Assembly: GCA_014529385.2 (NCBI GenBank)
Contig: CM043954.1
Location: 3,418,501 to 3,482,500, forward strand
Origin: Adiantum capillus-veneris
Lineage: Eukaryota; Streptophyta; Polypodiopsida; Polypodiales; Pteridaceae
Reading direction: 5' to 3'
Length of the DNA stretch: 64,000 nucleotides
Shown here: positions 1 to 10,478 of the stretch, piece by piece
Layout of the letters: every line of letters starts with the position of its first letter
How positions within the stretch are numbered: the stretch's first letter is position 1
Notes under the pieces: generated by a model
Databases searched by the model: none
Told to the model about the DNA's origin: nothing
What the model saw: only the letters and a program-made list of their open reading frames with translations
Position numbers and translations under genes: made by a program

Positions 1-2004
1 TCCATGAAAAAGATAAAGGAGTTGCTCCAGTCAGCAACGACTTTGAGAAAGGTAGACTATGACTGTCAAAGGCCAGTAATTGTGATAGTAGACACCAGTC
101 CTACAGGGATTGGATGGGCAATAGGGCAAGATGACAAATAAGGACACAGGTATGTGGTAATATTTGGAGCAAAGGTACTAAGTGCTCGCCAAAGAACCTA
201 TCCATAGATAAAGAGAGAGTTATGGGGTATGGTTACAGCCTTGAAAAGTGGGAAAGAGTACCTAATTGGTGCATGTGTGGTTGTAGAAACAGATTGTCTA
301 CCACTTCTTGGGATGATTACAAGCTGCTCAACGCCAGACATTGCTATGTTGTGGTGGATTGCCTACATTAAGTCCTTAAATCCCGAGTTCAAGCACATTG
401 CAGGTAAAGACAATACAGTGGCAGATATGCTATCAAGGGCAAGGTATGAAGATGAGTCATAGATGATTGATGAGGGAGATGATGTGGGCACAAAGTTCTA
501 TTCCATCTCCCATGTCAAAGGTAACTATGTCTGCATGACTAATACACTTGAATTGTTCTTGAAAGATCTTTATGAAGGTGATTGGCTTCTTATTGGAAGC
601 TATTTGAGTACTCTAGAAAAACAGGATGATTGGTCTGAACAAGAATTCAGGAGGATACGCAGGAAAGCATATGGGTACTTTTTGAGGGATGGTTACTTGT
701 GGAAGCATCCTAAACAAAAGGGTGCTACACCACAACGGGTTATATGTAAAAAAGAGACTCAAGTAAAGCTCATGCAAGAGTTTCATGAGAGTCTATGGGC
801 TAGACACAGGGGTGTGTGGGCAACCTTCTCCAAGTTGAAAGAAAAATACTGGTGGAAGGGTATGTATAAAGATGTAGAGTCATGTGTAACTTGTCAAATG
901 TATTCAAATGTCCGACATCGTGATGGATTGCATCCTACATATCCACTAGACATGCACTATAAATGGGTTGTGGATCTAGTCACAATGCCTTTAGGACTCT
1001 GGCAGATGAGATATTTGGTTCTTGCACGAGAGGACCTAACTAATCAGGTTTAAGGAAGAGCATTAAGAGCTAAAACCACAGAAGCTGTGTGCAAATTCCT
1101 TCTTGATGAGGTGATTTGCCGTTATGGTTGTGTGGGAAAGATCATTGCAAATAGAGGTGAGCTAGATGCTGAGGAAGCAAGGGAGTTCTTTACCAGATTA
1201 GGAATCAAGCTTTCTCTTACCACATCTTACAACCCTGAAGGCAATGGAAAGAGTGAAAGAGGGCATCCTCCTATCTTCAAAGCTTTGGCCAAGGCTTGTG
1301 AAGGAAGAGTTGGTGAGTGGCCAAAACTGTTACCATATGCTTTATGGGCTGATCGTACAACAAATAGCTCAATAACTGGCTACAGCCCATATGCTTTATG
1401 GGCTGATCGTACAACACATAACTCAATAACTGGCTACATGCCTGCGGAGCTAATGTATGGTCAAAAGCCAGTGATGCCGATTGAAGACACAATTCCCACA
1501 TGGAATGTACTACCTTGGCAAGAGGGGCTTAGCAGGGAAGATCTCCTTGCACTGCGTATAAGTCAACTAGAGAGAAGACCTGGAGACATTGAAGCTACAA
1601 AAGAACGACTCAAAAATGCAAGGTTGAAAAACAAGGACTACTTTGATAAGCGACATCGACTCAGGAGCAAAGCAATTGACAAAGGTGACTGGGTTTTAGT
1701 GTATGATAGTAGCCTTGTTAACCAGCACACAGTCATGCGTAAGTTCTCAAAAAGATGTTTTGGACCGTATGTTGTAAAGCATGTGCATGAAAATGCTACT
1801 TACAGCTTGTCTGAACTAGATGGTACAGAAGTAAAGATTCCCATTGCAGGAAAAAGGATCAAAATGTTTAAGAGAAGAGGAGACAATGATCTAGAAGATA
1901 TTGATGAGAAAGAAGCGCATAACACAGGTGAAGATCAAAGTGAACATGAAGCTCTGGAATCATCCAGTGAAAAAGAAAGCAAGGAAGATGTACAAGAGGT
2001 CTGA
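1..2004 (+). pseudogene. Ty3/gypsy pol fragment: RNase H and integrase
   Basis: This is the 3' part of a gypsy polyprotein, all in one frame but broken by stops at 139-141, 205-207, 460-462 and 1051-1053. Residues near the start resemble an RT-linked RNase H (VDTSPTGIGWAI, later ETDCLPLL and GKDNTVADMLSRA). The integrase zinc finger lies about 780-900 (FHESLWARH, then CVTCQ). The first catalytic Asp is in WVVDLV; the second position reads ANRGEL, so Asp is replaced by Asn; the Glu is kept in GKSERGH. A C-terminal GPY/F-type module (CFGPYVV) and a basic tail follow. The wording differs from the other gypsy elements in this window, so it is a separate lineage. The N-terminal part lies outside the window. 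It cannot be an active element. Confidence 0.9.
1336..1443 (+). repeat. 54-bp in-frame tandem duplication inside integrase
   Basis: Two copies, 1336-1389 and 1390-1443, encode YALWADRTTNSSITGYSP and YALWADRTTHNSITGYMP. The period is exactly 18 codons, so the frame is kept while the integrase gains 18 residues. Confidence 0.9.
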
Positions 2005-2272
2005 TCTTACAAAGAGACAATGTGGCACATACCGGAGGATGTGCAGGTTTAGAGGGGATGGATGTCGTAATGTGGCACGTATATAGTGGGAACGGGCATT
2101 AAACGATTTATCTTGTGACTTTTTGATGCATAAGTATATTTCATATAATACTCATATGCATAAATAAAAGCTTTCTACCATACCTTAGTATTACCTTTGA
2201 AGTAATATAAATGTACATTACTATTAGAAAGTACTGCAAGAGAAGTATCAATGATTGTGCATCTTTTTGTCT

Positions 2273-2282
2273 GGGGGGAAAG
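2273..2282 (+). promoter_or_regulatory. Possible polypurine tract
   Basis: GGGGGGAAAG lies about 270 bases after the integrase stop and a few bases before a TG that could open a 3' LTR. Position and purine content fit second-strand priming; there is no paired LTR to prove it. Confidence 0.4.
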
Positions 2283-2286
2283 CATT

Positions 2287-3476
2287 TGTATATTTCTTCT
2301 AATATCTCAGCTATACCCTACCATATATAAATTATTTTTGTCTTTTCACATTTATCTAATAATATAACCCTTCAATAATGCATACCTTCTTGGATACATA
2401 CAAGAGGGAAAGGCCTATTAGAAGACTTTATGAAAAGGAAGATCCAAATCTTCTTGGACCATCCCAATTTGAAAATTCTGACCTAAGGGCATGGAGAAAA
2501 GGCCAAAACCAAGTCAAGATCTTCTAGTAGGCCAATTTTTCCTTTTGAAGCATGTCAATCCGAGTTACAGGTCAAAAGTTATAGGGAAACCAGTGAAAAA
2601 CCCTCTCACAACTACACTGCAAGAAGAGATGGTAAACAGGTGAATCAAGTGAAAAGAGGTAATCTTGGTCTTTTTCCATAAAATAAGATATTTGGAGGAT
2701 AAAAGACATAAGCATGTAAATGGGACACCTATGATGCCTTGAAGGACAAGACACACAAGTTGGGACCCCCTGTTGGAGCCACACAGAAGATGCCTAGGTG
2801 GGGCCCATATACATCATGCACCCACATGGAGCCTCAACGACCAAAAATGCTGAATTTCATGATATTTTGAGTCCTAATATTGCCCATTTTAAGAAATATC
2901 CAAAGAACATTTGATTTGGGCTAACTCTTTAGCCCAATCAAGTGATTATGTAAAACATGGCTCCCTCACCTATAAAAAGGGCAACCTTCTCTTCATTGGG
3001 GGCAAGTTATGAGTGAGTGAGAATAGCTCAATTCCATTGTGACACACTCATCTTAGTGCCACAATTTCTCTTGAAGAAAGGCTGAAGTCTTGCCTCATCT
3101 TCTCTCTCCATTAAGGTGGTGGCGATTGCTCTCATGTAAGATATATGTTGCTAGTTTTACTTTCATTTGCATATCTAGTCCAATACTTGTCTGTAACTCT
3201 ATCTCTATCTCTCATTATCTATCTTTAATACCACCACCACACTTAGATCTATCTCTAATTCTATCTTTACTCCTCCTTTGATCTCTCTTGTTGTGTCCTA
3301 ATTGTTTCATTGGAAGGTATTCAAGCAGCAACCTTGTCAATGTAATGGGTACAACCTTCTTGCGGGAAACAATTATGTACACAAGGTTAGTAACCATATC
3401 TTCATCTTCCACAAGTTTCTCTCTCTCTCTTAAGGTTCTCATTCTCTTGTACAAACTCTAGAATCTCCTTGCTACA
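2287..3476 (+). mobile_element. Probable LTR (boundaries uncertain)
   Basis: No credible gene lies in this stretch. It starts with TG just after the purine tract, holds a TATA box at 2971-2978 (TATAAAAA) with CT-rich sequence after it, and is followed by the small leader ORFs at 3605. That fits a gypsy LTR with a promoter. The 3' end (ACA near 3472-3477) is a guess, and I see no clear primer-binding site. A second copy would be needed to fix the ends. Confidence 0.35.
2971..2978 (+). promoter_or_regulatory. TATA box of the probable LTR
   Basis: TATAAAAA in a local context like plant LTR promoters (CACC before, GGGCAACC after). Transcription would start near 3000-3010 and run into the small ORFs at 3605-4038. 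Confidence 0.5.
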
Positions 3477-3604
3477 GGTACTTCTCTCCCCACAGTATCC
3501 TTATTGCCTAAGGGCAACAATAGGGCTTGGGAGAGAAACTCTCTTCTTCTTCTCCTTTCACTTCTTTCACACCTTTATCTTTGAACATACTAAGTATATC
3601 ATTG

Positions 3605-3829
3605 ATGAATAACCATAATCCACATAGAGGTAATTTCTTTCAATTCCATTCAGTGCAATCTATTAGGGTCAACATTTGGATTAGTCGAAAGATTCACTTT
3701 CAGCAACGCATAGTGTTTCTATTTGGTCCTGAAAGGCTCAACGAAATACTTCTCTCACCAGATCCCATCATACTACCTATTATTGACTATGAATTCTCTT
3801 TTGATGTGAATGTGGTTATTTTATTATGA
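3605..3829 (+). CDS. Small leader ORF, type b (74 aa), unknown function
   Basis: I do not recognise a family. The protein shares its body with two other ORFs in this window (17564-17782 minus and 48496-48708 plus): ISRKIHFQQR near the middle, then P-x-ILP-x-IDY and FDVN at the C terminus. I chose the ATG at 3605 and not the one at 3527, because the extra N-terminal residues have no counterpart in the relatives. Its TGA overlaps the ATG of the next ORF (ATGA at 3826-3829), so downstream translation may depend on termination-reinitiation. No stop or frameshift interrupts it, although the pol genes nearby are badly decayed. Confidence 0.6.
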   Translation: MNNHNPHRGNFFQFHSVQSIRVNIWISRKIHFQQRIVFLFGPERLNEILLSPDPIILPIIDYEFSFDVNVVILL

Positions 3830-4038
3830 ATCAAGAGGATTTGTACTCACAACTAATCCCAATCGCTAGACAAAACATATACATTATAGTAAGCACAAAG
3901 CTACAGTTCCAAAGAGCAATCCGTAGCTTATTTGGACAACAAAGATTAAATATCATTAACTCATCCATTAACCCTTTTATCCTACCCATGATACGATATG
4001 ATCATAATCTCGATGTTTTCATTTTTGTTTTGTTCTGA
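3826..4038 (+). CDS. Small leader ORF, type a (70 aa), unknown function
   Basis: It starts MNQEDLYSQLIPIARQ and carries IVSTKLQFQR, NPFILPMIRY and LDVFIFVLF. It matches the type-a ORFs at 17804-18016 (minus) and 48262-48474 (plus) over its whole length, also 70 codons there. It is a diverged paralogue of type b: both have K-[LI]-x-FQ, a central G-x-x-R, P-x-ILP-x-I-x-Y and a hydrophobic FDV-type ending. In this copy a follows b; in the two other copies a comes first. No membrane segment or known motif is evident. Confidence 0.6.
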   Translation: MNQEDLYSQLIPIARQNIYIIVSTKLQFQRAIRSLFGQQRLNIINSSINPFILPMIRYDHNLDVFIFVLF

Positions 4039-4688
4039 CTATCTTTCATGAGTTCTCTCCATCACGTGTGTAAAAGTGAGCGGCTTCTTTGGCTGCATTT
4101 CTTCTTTAGATTTAGAAGCTATGTTATCTACATCTTAGCTCCTTCTCATAACCCTTGAGCTTCCTCACAAACTCTCACAGCAAGAGACCCGGTGCCGTCC
4201 TGGCAAGACCGCCAACTTCTTGACAACGTATGATGTCTCCCTACTTGATTTTTGCATTTCAGAGTTGCAACTACCACACAAAAGTGATTTACATGCCATT
4301 TGAGACCAAACCACCAAGTTTCATCCAATTTGGATCACAAAATCCAATTCCCTCTCAATATCTTGCAAAGAGATTGACGAGGACTAAAATGGCCATAACT
4401 TGACTAAATGGGACCCGAATTCAAATCCAAGCATATAGAATGGATGTATGCACTATCAACTACAAGCACAACCAATATCAAGCCATTTTGACACAAAAGA
4501 CATCATACGCGTATGATGTCTCCATCATGATTTTGCACCCAAATTGCACATTTTTCCACATGCATTGCATCCTTAGGCCCTGAATAGCTTATGTTTCAAT
4601 TTTTAAGTCATTTGGATAGTTAAAAGCTTAATTTTGGCTTTCAGTAATGAAAAAGACACTAACTTAGGAAATTGGAGTTATAGGATCC
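4039..4688 (+). other. Non-coding stretch between leader ORFs and coiled-coil ORF
   Basis: I see no gene here. The phrase TATGATGTCTCC occurs twice (about 4229 and 4511). The sequence is probably decayed retroelement leader or LTR; the 5' LTR matching 7912-8950 is not present. Confidence 0.5.
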
Positions 4689-7600
4689 ATGGATTCGGGG
4701 AAGTCGTCAGCAAAGAGAAAGAGACCGACACTCAAAGAAGCAATAGCAGAAGCCGAGCCATTTTCTATTCCCCCAGAGACTCTCAAGCCCACAAAGACTT
4801 GGGTAGAAGAAGCAGTGTTAGAAGAACAGGGGATAAAGATATACCAAGGTACTTTCAGAGACCCACGGGGACAAACAGTGGATATCCCAATGATTCCCCA
4901 AGAACTGGTAGACTACAACAGAACATAGGAGATAAGAAGATACCTGGAAAGGGCAGATCTCCATAGTTTTTTCACTTCCTGACCATCAGGAGTAGACACT
5001 GAAAGAGTGTATGAGTTGGCAACCACCACACAGAAAGACGGAAAGGCTACACTCATAGCCTTGGATGGGGAAAAGGTTGAAGTGGTTATCACTCCTTAGC
5101 TCATTGCAGATGCTCTGAAGGTGCACAACAAAGGATGCTCAGTCAGAGAAAGACCGGAAGCCATAGAAGTGTATGGGCCAAAGAAGCAAAATGCCACCTA
5201 TGAAGACATGGCAGATCCGAGAGCGACAAAGCTTTGCCGGCTTTACAACCAGTTTTTACACATATGTAGCAAAAGGCCATAGAAGTATACCACACCACAA
5301 CATGCTGTTGCCACAACAATCACTTGGGCAATAAAGAGCAACATCCCGAAGGAAGTCAATTAAGCTCAGCATATCCATGACAAGTAACTTCTTTGCAGAA
5401 CGAGAAGCCAAAGTACATTGGAGGAGCCGAAGTGTTGACTAAGATAGCTTATGAAGCTATCGGAGCAAGGGACCAGAGCCCAAAGGCTCCCTCACAAAAC
5501 CAATGGTTAAAAGAGATAGATGAAGATGAAGACCAGCCAGAGGTTACAAAGAGAGTGTCAAAAAGGGCAAGGTGGAAACTAGAAATTGTTTCCGAGCCGT
5601 AAGAAGAAGAAGACGAGCCCCTGAAGAAGAAGACCAAGAAAAAACCCGCTCCAAAGCAAACTAAGAGCCAGAAAGCTGCCAGAATGGAGAGGCTGATTGA
5701 ACAGTTTAGAGCCGAGCGAGCTTTAAAAGGATATTTTGAGGAAAAGTGGGTACCAGATCCAACAAAAGTCGGAGCCAACTCAACAAGACCAAATATTGAT
5801 CAGTACGATCAATATATCAAGGCTTATGAAGAATCAGAAGCTATCTTGGAGTAGCAACCAGTAGAGCCATACACTGAAGCAGAAGTTCAGCACCTTAAAG
5901 CTGAATTAAAAGGAGGTGACAAGGGCAAGGGCAAGGTAGAGGAGCCAAGTCCTAAAGGAAAGGAAAAGATAGTGGAGGAGACGACTACTGAAGTTGAGGT
6001 GGATGTGCTGGAAAAGCCCGAAATAAAGCAAGAGGAGAAGACAACGGATCTAGTTCAAGAAAAGAAAGAGCAATATGATCCTCTAATAGACACAGGATAT
6101 ACTCAAGAAGAGGACCTCAAGGTTGTGTATGGCATTGCCATAGCACAAGAATAATGGAGAGGAACGGAGAGGAGGACAAAGAATAGATTAGACAGAGAGC
6201 AAAGGCTAGTACCTGAGAAGGTAAAGGATGAGTTGAAGCTAAAGGAGATTGTAGTAGAAAGAGCACTTGAGCTTGAAGATAAGGATGATAGAGATATCCA
6301 GAAAGTGCATCAACTATTGTAGCAACAGATCAAATACCGATCAAAGACAATGAGGGATAGCAAAGAAGAAGTGGAAAAGAGAGAAGATGAGCTGAAAACA
6401 AAATATGAGAGTGCACTAAAAGAATCAGAGTACCTCAAGGCATTTCTCTTGGAAGCAGAAAATGAAAGAGATGGACTAATCCTCGAACTTGCTGATGCTT
6501 CAAGAGAGGTGGCCAGTGCACAAGAATCCAAAGAAAGAATTGGAAGCTACAAAGGACGAGCTCATTGAGCTACGAGAAAGGATGGAGCTGCAGGAGAGAA
6601 CAATCCTAAGGCTTAGATCCACACCAAGAGCTAGCAGAGCAGTAGTAGAGCCAGAGGGAGCAATAGTCCCCGTTCTGGAAGATCAAGTCCGGAGCTTGCA
6701 AAGAGAATTGCGGTTAGAGCAAGTGCAGAGATTGCACATTACACAGGGCTCATTGGCTGCAGAAGAATGACTTACATCAGAGAACCAAGCACTGAGAGCG
6801 GAGAATGAGACCCTCCAAAAGCATCTCCAAGATGTGCAAGACAAAATGATAAAAGATACAGAGGTTGAACAAGAAGAAACCGGCGGGGCAACCGTAGAGC
6901 TACGAGAGACTGGGGAAGCCACAACTACTAAAGATCCAGCCCCAGCACAAGAAGAGGCCACAACATCAATACTTACCAAGGAGGAGGAAAACAGATTGCA
7001 CAAGCAGATAGAGCAGGCAACAGAGGAGAGTGCAAAGGTGGCCATGGAGTGGGAAAGAAGACTCCTGTTCTCCATCGGACTGCAAGGATTGGATACTAAG
7101 GTGCTGCAAGAACAGTGGATGCAACCTACATTGCCCCTTCCTCTACTAAAGGTTGAAGTGCCGAAAACAAAGAAAAGGCTAGAAGAGGAGCAGTATGCCG
7201 CGCTATACGAAGGCGACATCACAAAAGAGGAGGAATCAAAGAAGATAGTAGACTCCCAGTCGAGATGGAGGAAAGGGTGGTTGACAAAGTACCCAACCTA
7301 CCTAATCTATTTGGTGGAGGCACCCAAGGAAGTAGAGAAGATGCAACATTCTGTCCAGTGCCACGAGTCAGGAGTTGGCAAGAGCATGGCAGAATCACAG
7401 CAAAGAAGCCAAATTGGCTTAATTACCTTAGGATGCCAGGACCGAAGGTGGGAGAGAGAATAAGTAAGGCCTACATGGTGAAAACCCTAACGGGCACCAT
7501 TAAGCTTTTTACTGGCTCTCCTGACCTTTTGTGTCAAATGCTCAAAAAGATTTGCAGAACATTATTGGCTTGCATTGAAGTGTTCGCGCCGGATAAAGCT

Positions 7601-7771
7601 ACTAGCTCAACATTGTTGTCAACGACCGACATAGTGACATATATGATGTATGATCTAGCCTTGCAGCCATCTCCAAAAGTATTACACCTTTTTTATCAGA
7701 GAATCATGTTTATGCCGAGCTTCCACATGCAGGCCTTTGAGGAGGCATTCTACACTGGTCTTTACTCATGA
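4689..7771 (+). pseudogene. Long coiled-coil retroelement ORF, unrecognised
   Basis: About 1,000 codons of coding-like sequence are spread over shifting frames (4689-5390, 5393-6568, 6489-7463, 7265-7771) with several stops (for example 4926-4928 and about 5097-5099). The start (MDSGKSSAKRKRP) is basic. The region near 4980-5350 vaguely resembles domains described as putative plant transposon proteins. From about 5600 to 7200 it is rich in Lys/Glu/Arg heptad-like sequence (EVEKREDELKTKYESALKES), typical of coiled coil. A more hydrophobic C-terminal part ends at 7771. No RT, protease or integrase motif is present, so the element looks non-autonomous or carries a gag-like ORF only. A polypurine tract and LTR follow. 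Function unknown. Confidence 0.6.
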
Positions 7772-7899
7772 AAGTAAGATATTCAGCCCTACACTAACCA
7801 TTGGAAACCTGAGATACGAGTCACATCTTCAGATTGTGAAATCGACGGGACTTCACTAAAGACAAAGCAAGGATGTCATGTCAGGGACGGCATGAATGC

Positions 7900-7911
7900 G
7901 GAGGGGGGGAG
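7900..7911 (+). promoter_or_regulatory. Polypurine tract
   Basis: GGAGGGGGGGAG directly precedes the TGTTG that opens the LTR. Classic position for plus-strand DNA priming. Confidence 0.75.
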
Positions 7912-8127
7912 TGTTGAGCGGAGGACCACACATATACATTTTTGCTCACACTCATGTTTTTGTAAACACTTATTGTAATAAATGTCTTTCCGACATTTCA
8001 TTTTTTTCATGGAGCCAATTCATTGTAATTAGCGGGACTCAATTGAGTTTCCAGCTTGTATTCCCCAAGTAGTTTCACCTGCTTATGTAATTAGATTAGA
8101 GATGTTTTCACACCTCCAAGACTGAGG

Positions 8128-8135
8128 TATAAGAG
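8128..8135 (+). promoter_or_regulatory. TATA box in the 7912-8950 LTR
   Basis: TATAAGAG, about 220 bases into the LTR, the expected place for the U3/R promoter. Confidence 0.5.
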
Positions 8136-8227
8136 CCAATTTTTGTAAACCTAAGGACACAATTTTGAATCATTAATCAAGGTGAGTTTTTGAGCGCCAT
8201 GACTGTGTCTGAGAGAGAGTGCGAGAG

Positions 8228-8329
<102 letters not shown>

Positions 8330-8950
8330 ATCCTCTTCCTATGTGAGCTACAGAGCCGCCATTGGAGAAGTGACACCACCATTGTGTTAGCAACGGCGAG
8401 AGCTACGCACCGATACCAAGCGTGTGTGCATTCGGCTTCTACGCGAGGTGAGCTCCCACGAGCTTCTATGTGAGTTTTCTCCCTACCTGTGTGTCGAAAT
8501 TGAGCGTGCCATATATCCATAGAACCGCAGCGAGTAGAGCTACACATTAGTACCATCGGAGTTGAGATTCGGTCACCCATATTTTTTGGCCTGTCTTCAT
8601 ACCCATTTATCGTACGGAGTGGTTTCAGGTTGAGATTGTATTGTAGATTCATAGGGTATTGTCCTACCTGTGTAGAGACCCCCCTTTGAGTTTGAGGCTG
8701 ATTCGATGACTCTAGATCATGTTTCGGATAGCATTTGTTCGTAGGACGGATTTCAGTCACTTGTGTATTTGAGAACTTAGATTTGATTTCCTTGGTAGTG
8801 ATTGTCATTAGAAGGTCGAGTAGGTGATTTGACACCCACCTATTTGTTTCCATGCGCCTGCGGGTCAAGCTCCGTCCTCGTCTGACATTCTTGTTTGTCG
8901 GTTGAGTTCTCGCTATCATAGCCACCGCTAGCGGCGTAACCGCCACAACA

Positions 8951-9075
8951 AAACGTATGAGGTAGTTGCTGCTGAGGTGCAAAGTGATGGTGAGTCAGAG
9001 TGGGAGGTGGCTTCAGAATGTTCAAACATGGATGAGGTTGATGACATGGTTCCAATTTTTGATTGTGATGACATT
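8951..9075 (+). pseudogene. hAT transposase C-terminal fragment (copy 1)
   Basis: The codons read SDGESEWEVASECSNMDE and VDDMVPIF. They match the C-terminal tail of the hAT transposase at 27680-27774 (EPEWEVTSQCSDM, VDDMVLIF). The rest of this copy was separated by the retroelement to the left. It is the left remnant of a hAT copy whose other pieces lie at 9323-9625 and 22583-23580. Confidence 0.7.
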
Positions 9076-9322
9076 GTTAAAAAACACCTTTGGTACAATG
9101 TACTTGTAATCAGCTTGAGTTTGTTGGCCATATCTTATGGTCTCTCTCTTTTTGCCATGTCACTTTGTGTCGTATGATTGCCAATCACTTTTATTTTATA
9201 CTTATTGTATACAATCTATAACCAAGATGAAAAAGAGATAAAGCAATAAATATTTGAGTTGATTATGTAAAATGATTACAAAACGTTGGCTTGAAGGATA
9301 ACAACAATAGAAGGTATAGATT

Positions 9323-9625
9323 TTACAACTCAGCATGCTGAGTGAGATCTGCCAAAATCTCATTCAAGCAAAATTCATCAGAGCCAAGGGATACAGAGTT
9401 GGTCAGTGTAGCCAAAATGTCTTGAGGTTGGCTATGTCAGTTGCAACATCTTCTTCTGCAAGGGGATTAAACTTCTCATTCTACTTTGCAAGCTTGATTT
9501 GAGCTAGTGCAAGATCTCTTCCTCTCTTCTAATGGCATCAAGCTGTGTCTCAAACTCTAACACCTTCAACCTCAACTTGTAGGAGTTTCACCTTGGCTTG
9601 CTAGGTCAACTCCCTGGCTTGCCAT
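9323..9625 (-). pseudogene. hAT accessory gene, C-terminal fragment (copy 1)
   Basis: On the minus strand the last codons read SLGSDEFCLNEILADLTQ, ending in TAA at 9323-9325. They match LLGTDEFRLSNIMGNFSQ at the end of the minus-strand gene at 28136-28480 in the second hAT copy. In both copies this gene ends a few hundred bases from, and converges on, the transposase 3' end. The A1 retrotransposon interrupts it at 9626. Confidence 0.6.
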
Positions 9626-9884
9626 TGAGGCGGTCCGGGGCGGGCAACAAGAAGAGCAACCTCTAGACACCCTTCAAGGCTCCCGTGCTACTCAATGGGG
9701 CTGGGGCACAACACAACACAAACCAAAAAAACAAACCCACAGCCAAATCCCAACTACACAAGGGGCACCACCTAGTTTAAGAGCGAACTAGGACGCAAAA
9801 GAGGAGAATCGTTAGAGCAACCCACAAACAAGCAAGGAATTTACACTAACTCTAACACCAATGGAACACTCTCACACACTAAAA

Positions 9885-9887
<3 letters not shown>

Positions 9888-9969
<82 letters not shown>
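9888..9969 (+). repeat. (GA)n microsatellite in A1 3' LTR
   Basis: About 41 GA units. It is CT in the sense of the element and lies downstream of the LTR TATA box. The partner LTR has the same tract, shorter, at 18354-18426. Confidence 0.97.
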
Positions 9970-9972
<3 letters not shown>

Positions 9973-10469
9973 TGTACAACTTAGCTTCAACTTTATATTT
10001 TGCACAAAAAGGAACTTAGAGCTTGCGGAATCAAGTGACAAGATTTGGTTATAGCATCACTAGCACATTGTCTTAGGGTTATGGGAGCCCTCTCACCATC
10101 CACCCTCTTACAATGGTAGCCAAACAATAGCCAATGAATCACAAGCAACAAAACAACAACCTTCAATGAAACAAGTCACCTTATGAAGCTGAATGAGTTT
10201 GCCAAGCCAAATTGGAGGAGAAGCGTGAGCCTTTGGACATGAATTGCACCCAAAACTACCAATTCATTGATGTTGGGGTAGATACAACAATGGTAGGAAG
10301 AATATCTTCTACTCGCACTCACTCAAACTAGCTCAAGCTTTTCTATGCACCAAGGTGATGGTGTATAGAAAGCTTACTCTCTCTTTACAACCAAGATAGA
10401 ACTGGCGTGTGGTACGCTCAATCTAGTGTGCAATGGTATAGTGATGTCTTTTACAAGGAGGAATGGGTT

Positions 10470-10478
10470 CTATTTATA
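10470..10478 (-). promoter_or_regulatory. TATA box of A1 3' LTR
   Basis: TATAAATAG on the minus strand, in the context AAAACC-TATAAATAG, also present at 18927-18935 and in the solo LTR at 57087-57095. Confidence 0.65.

Noticed and set aside
3527-3604. Upstream ATG extending small ORF b by 26 residues
   Set aside because: The extra residues are not present in the two homologous ORFs, so the ATG at 3605 is preferred.
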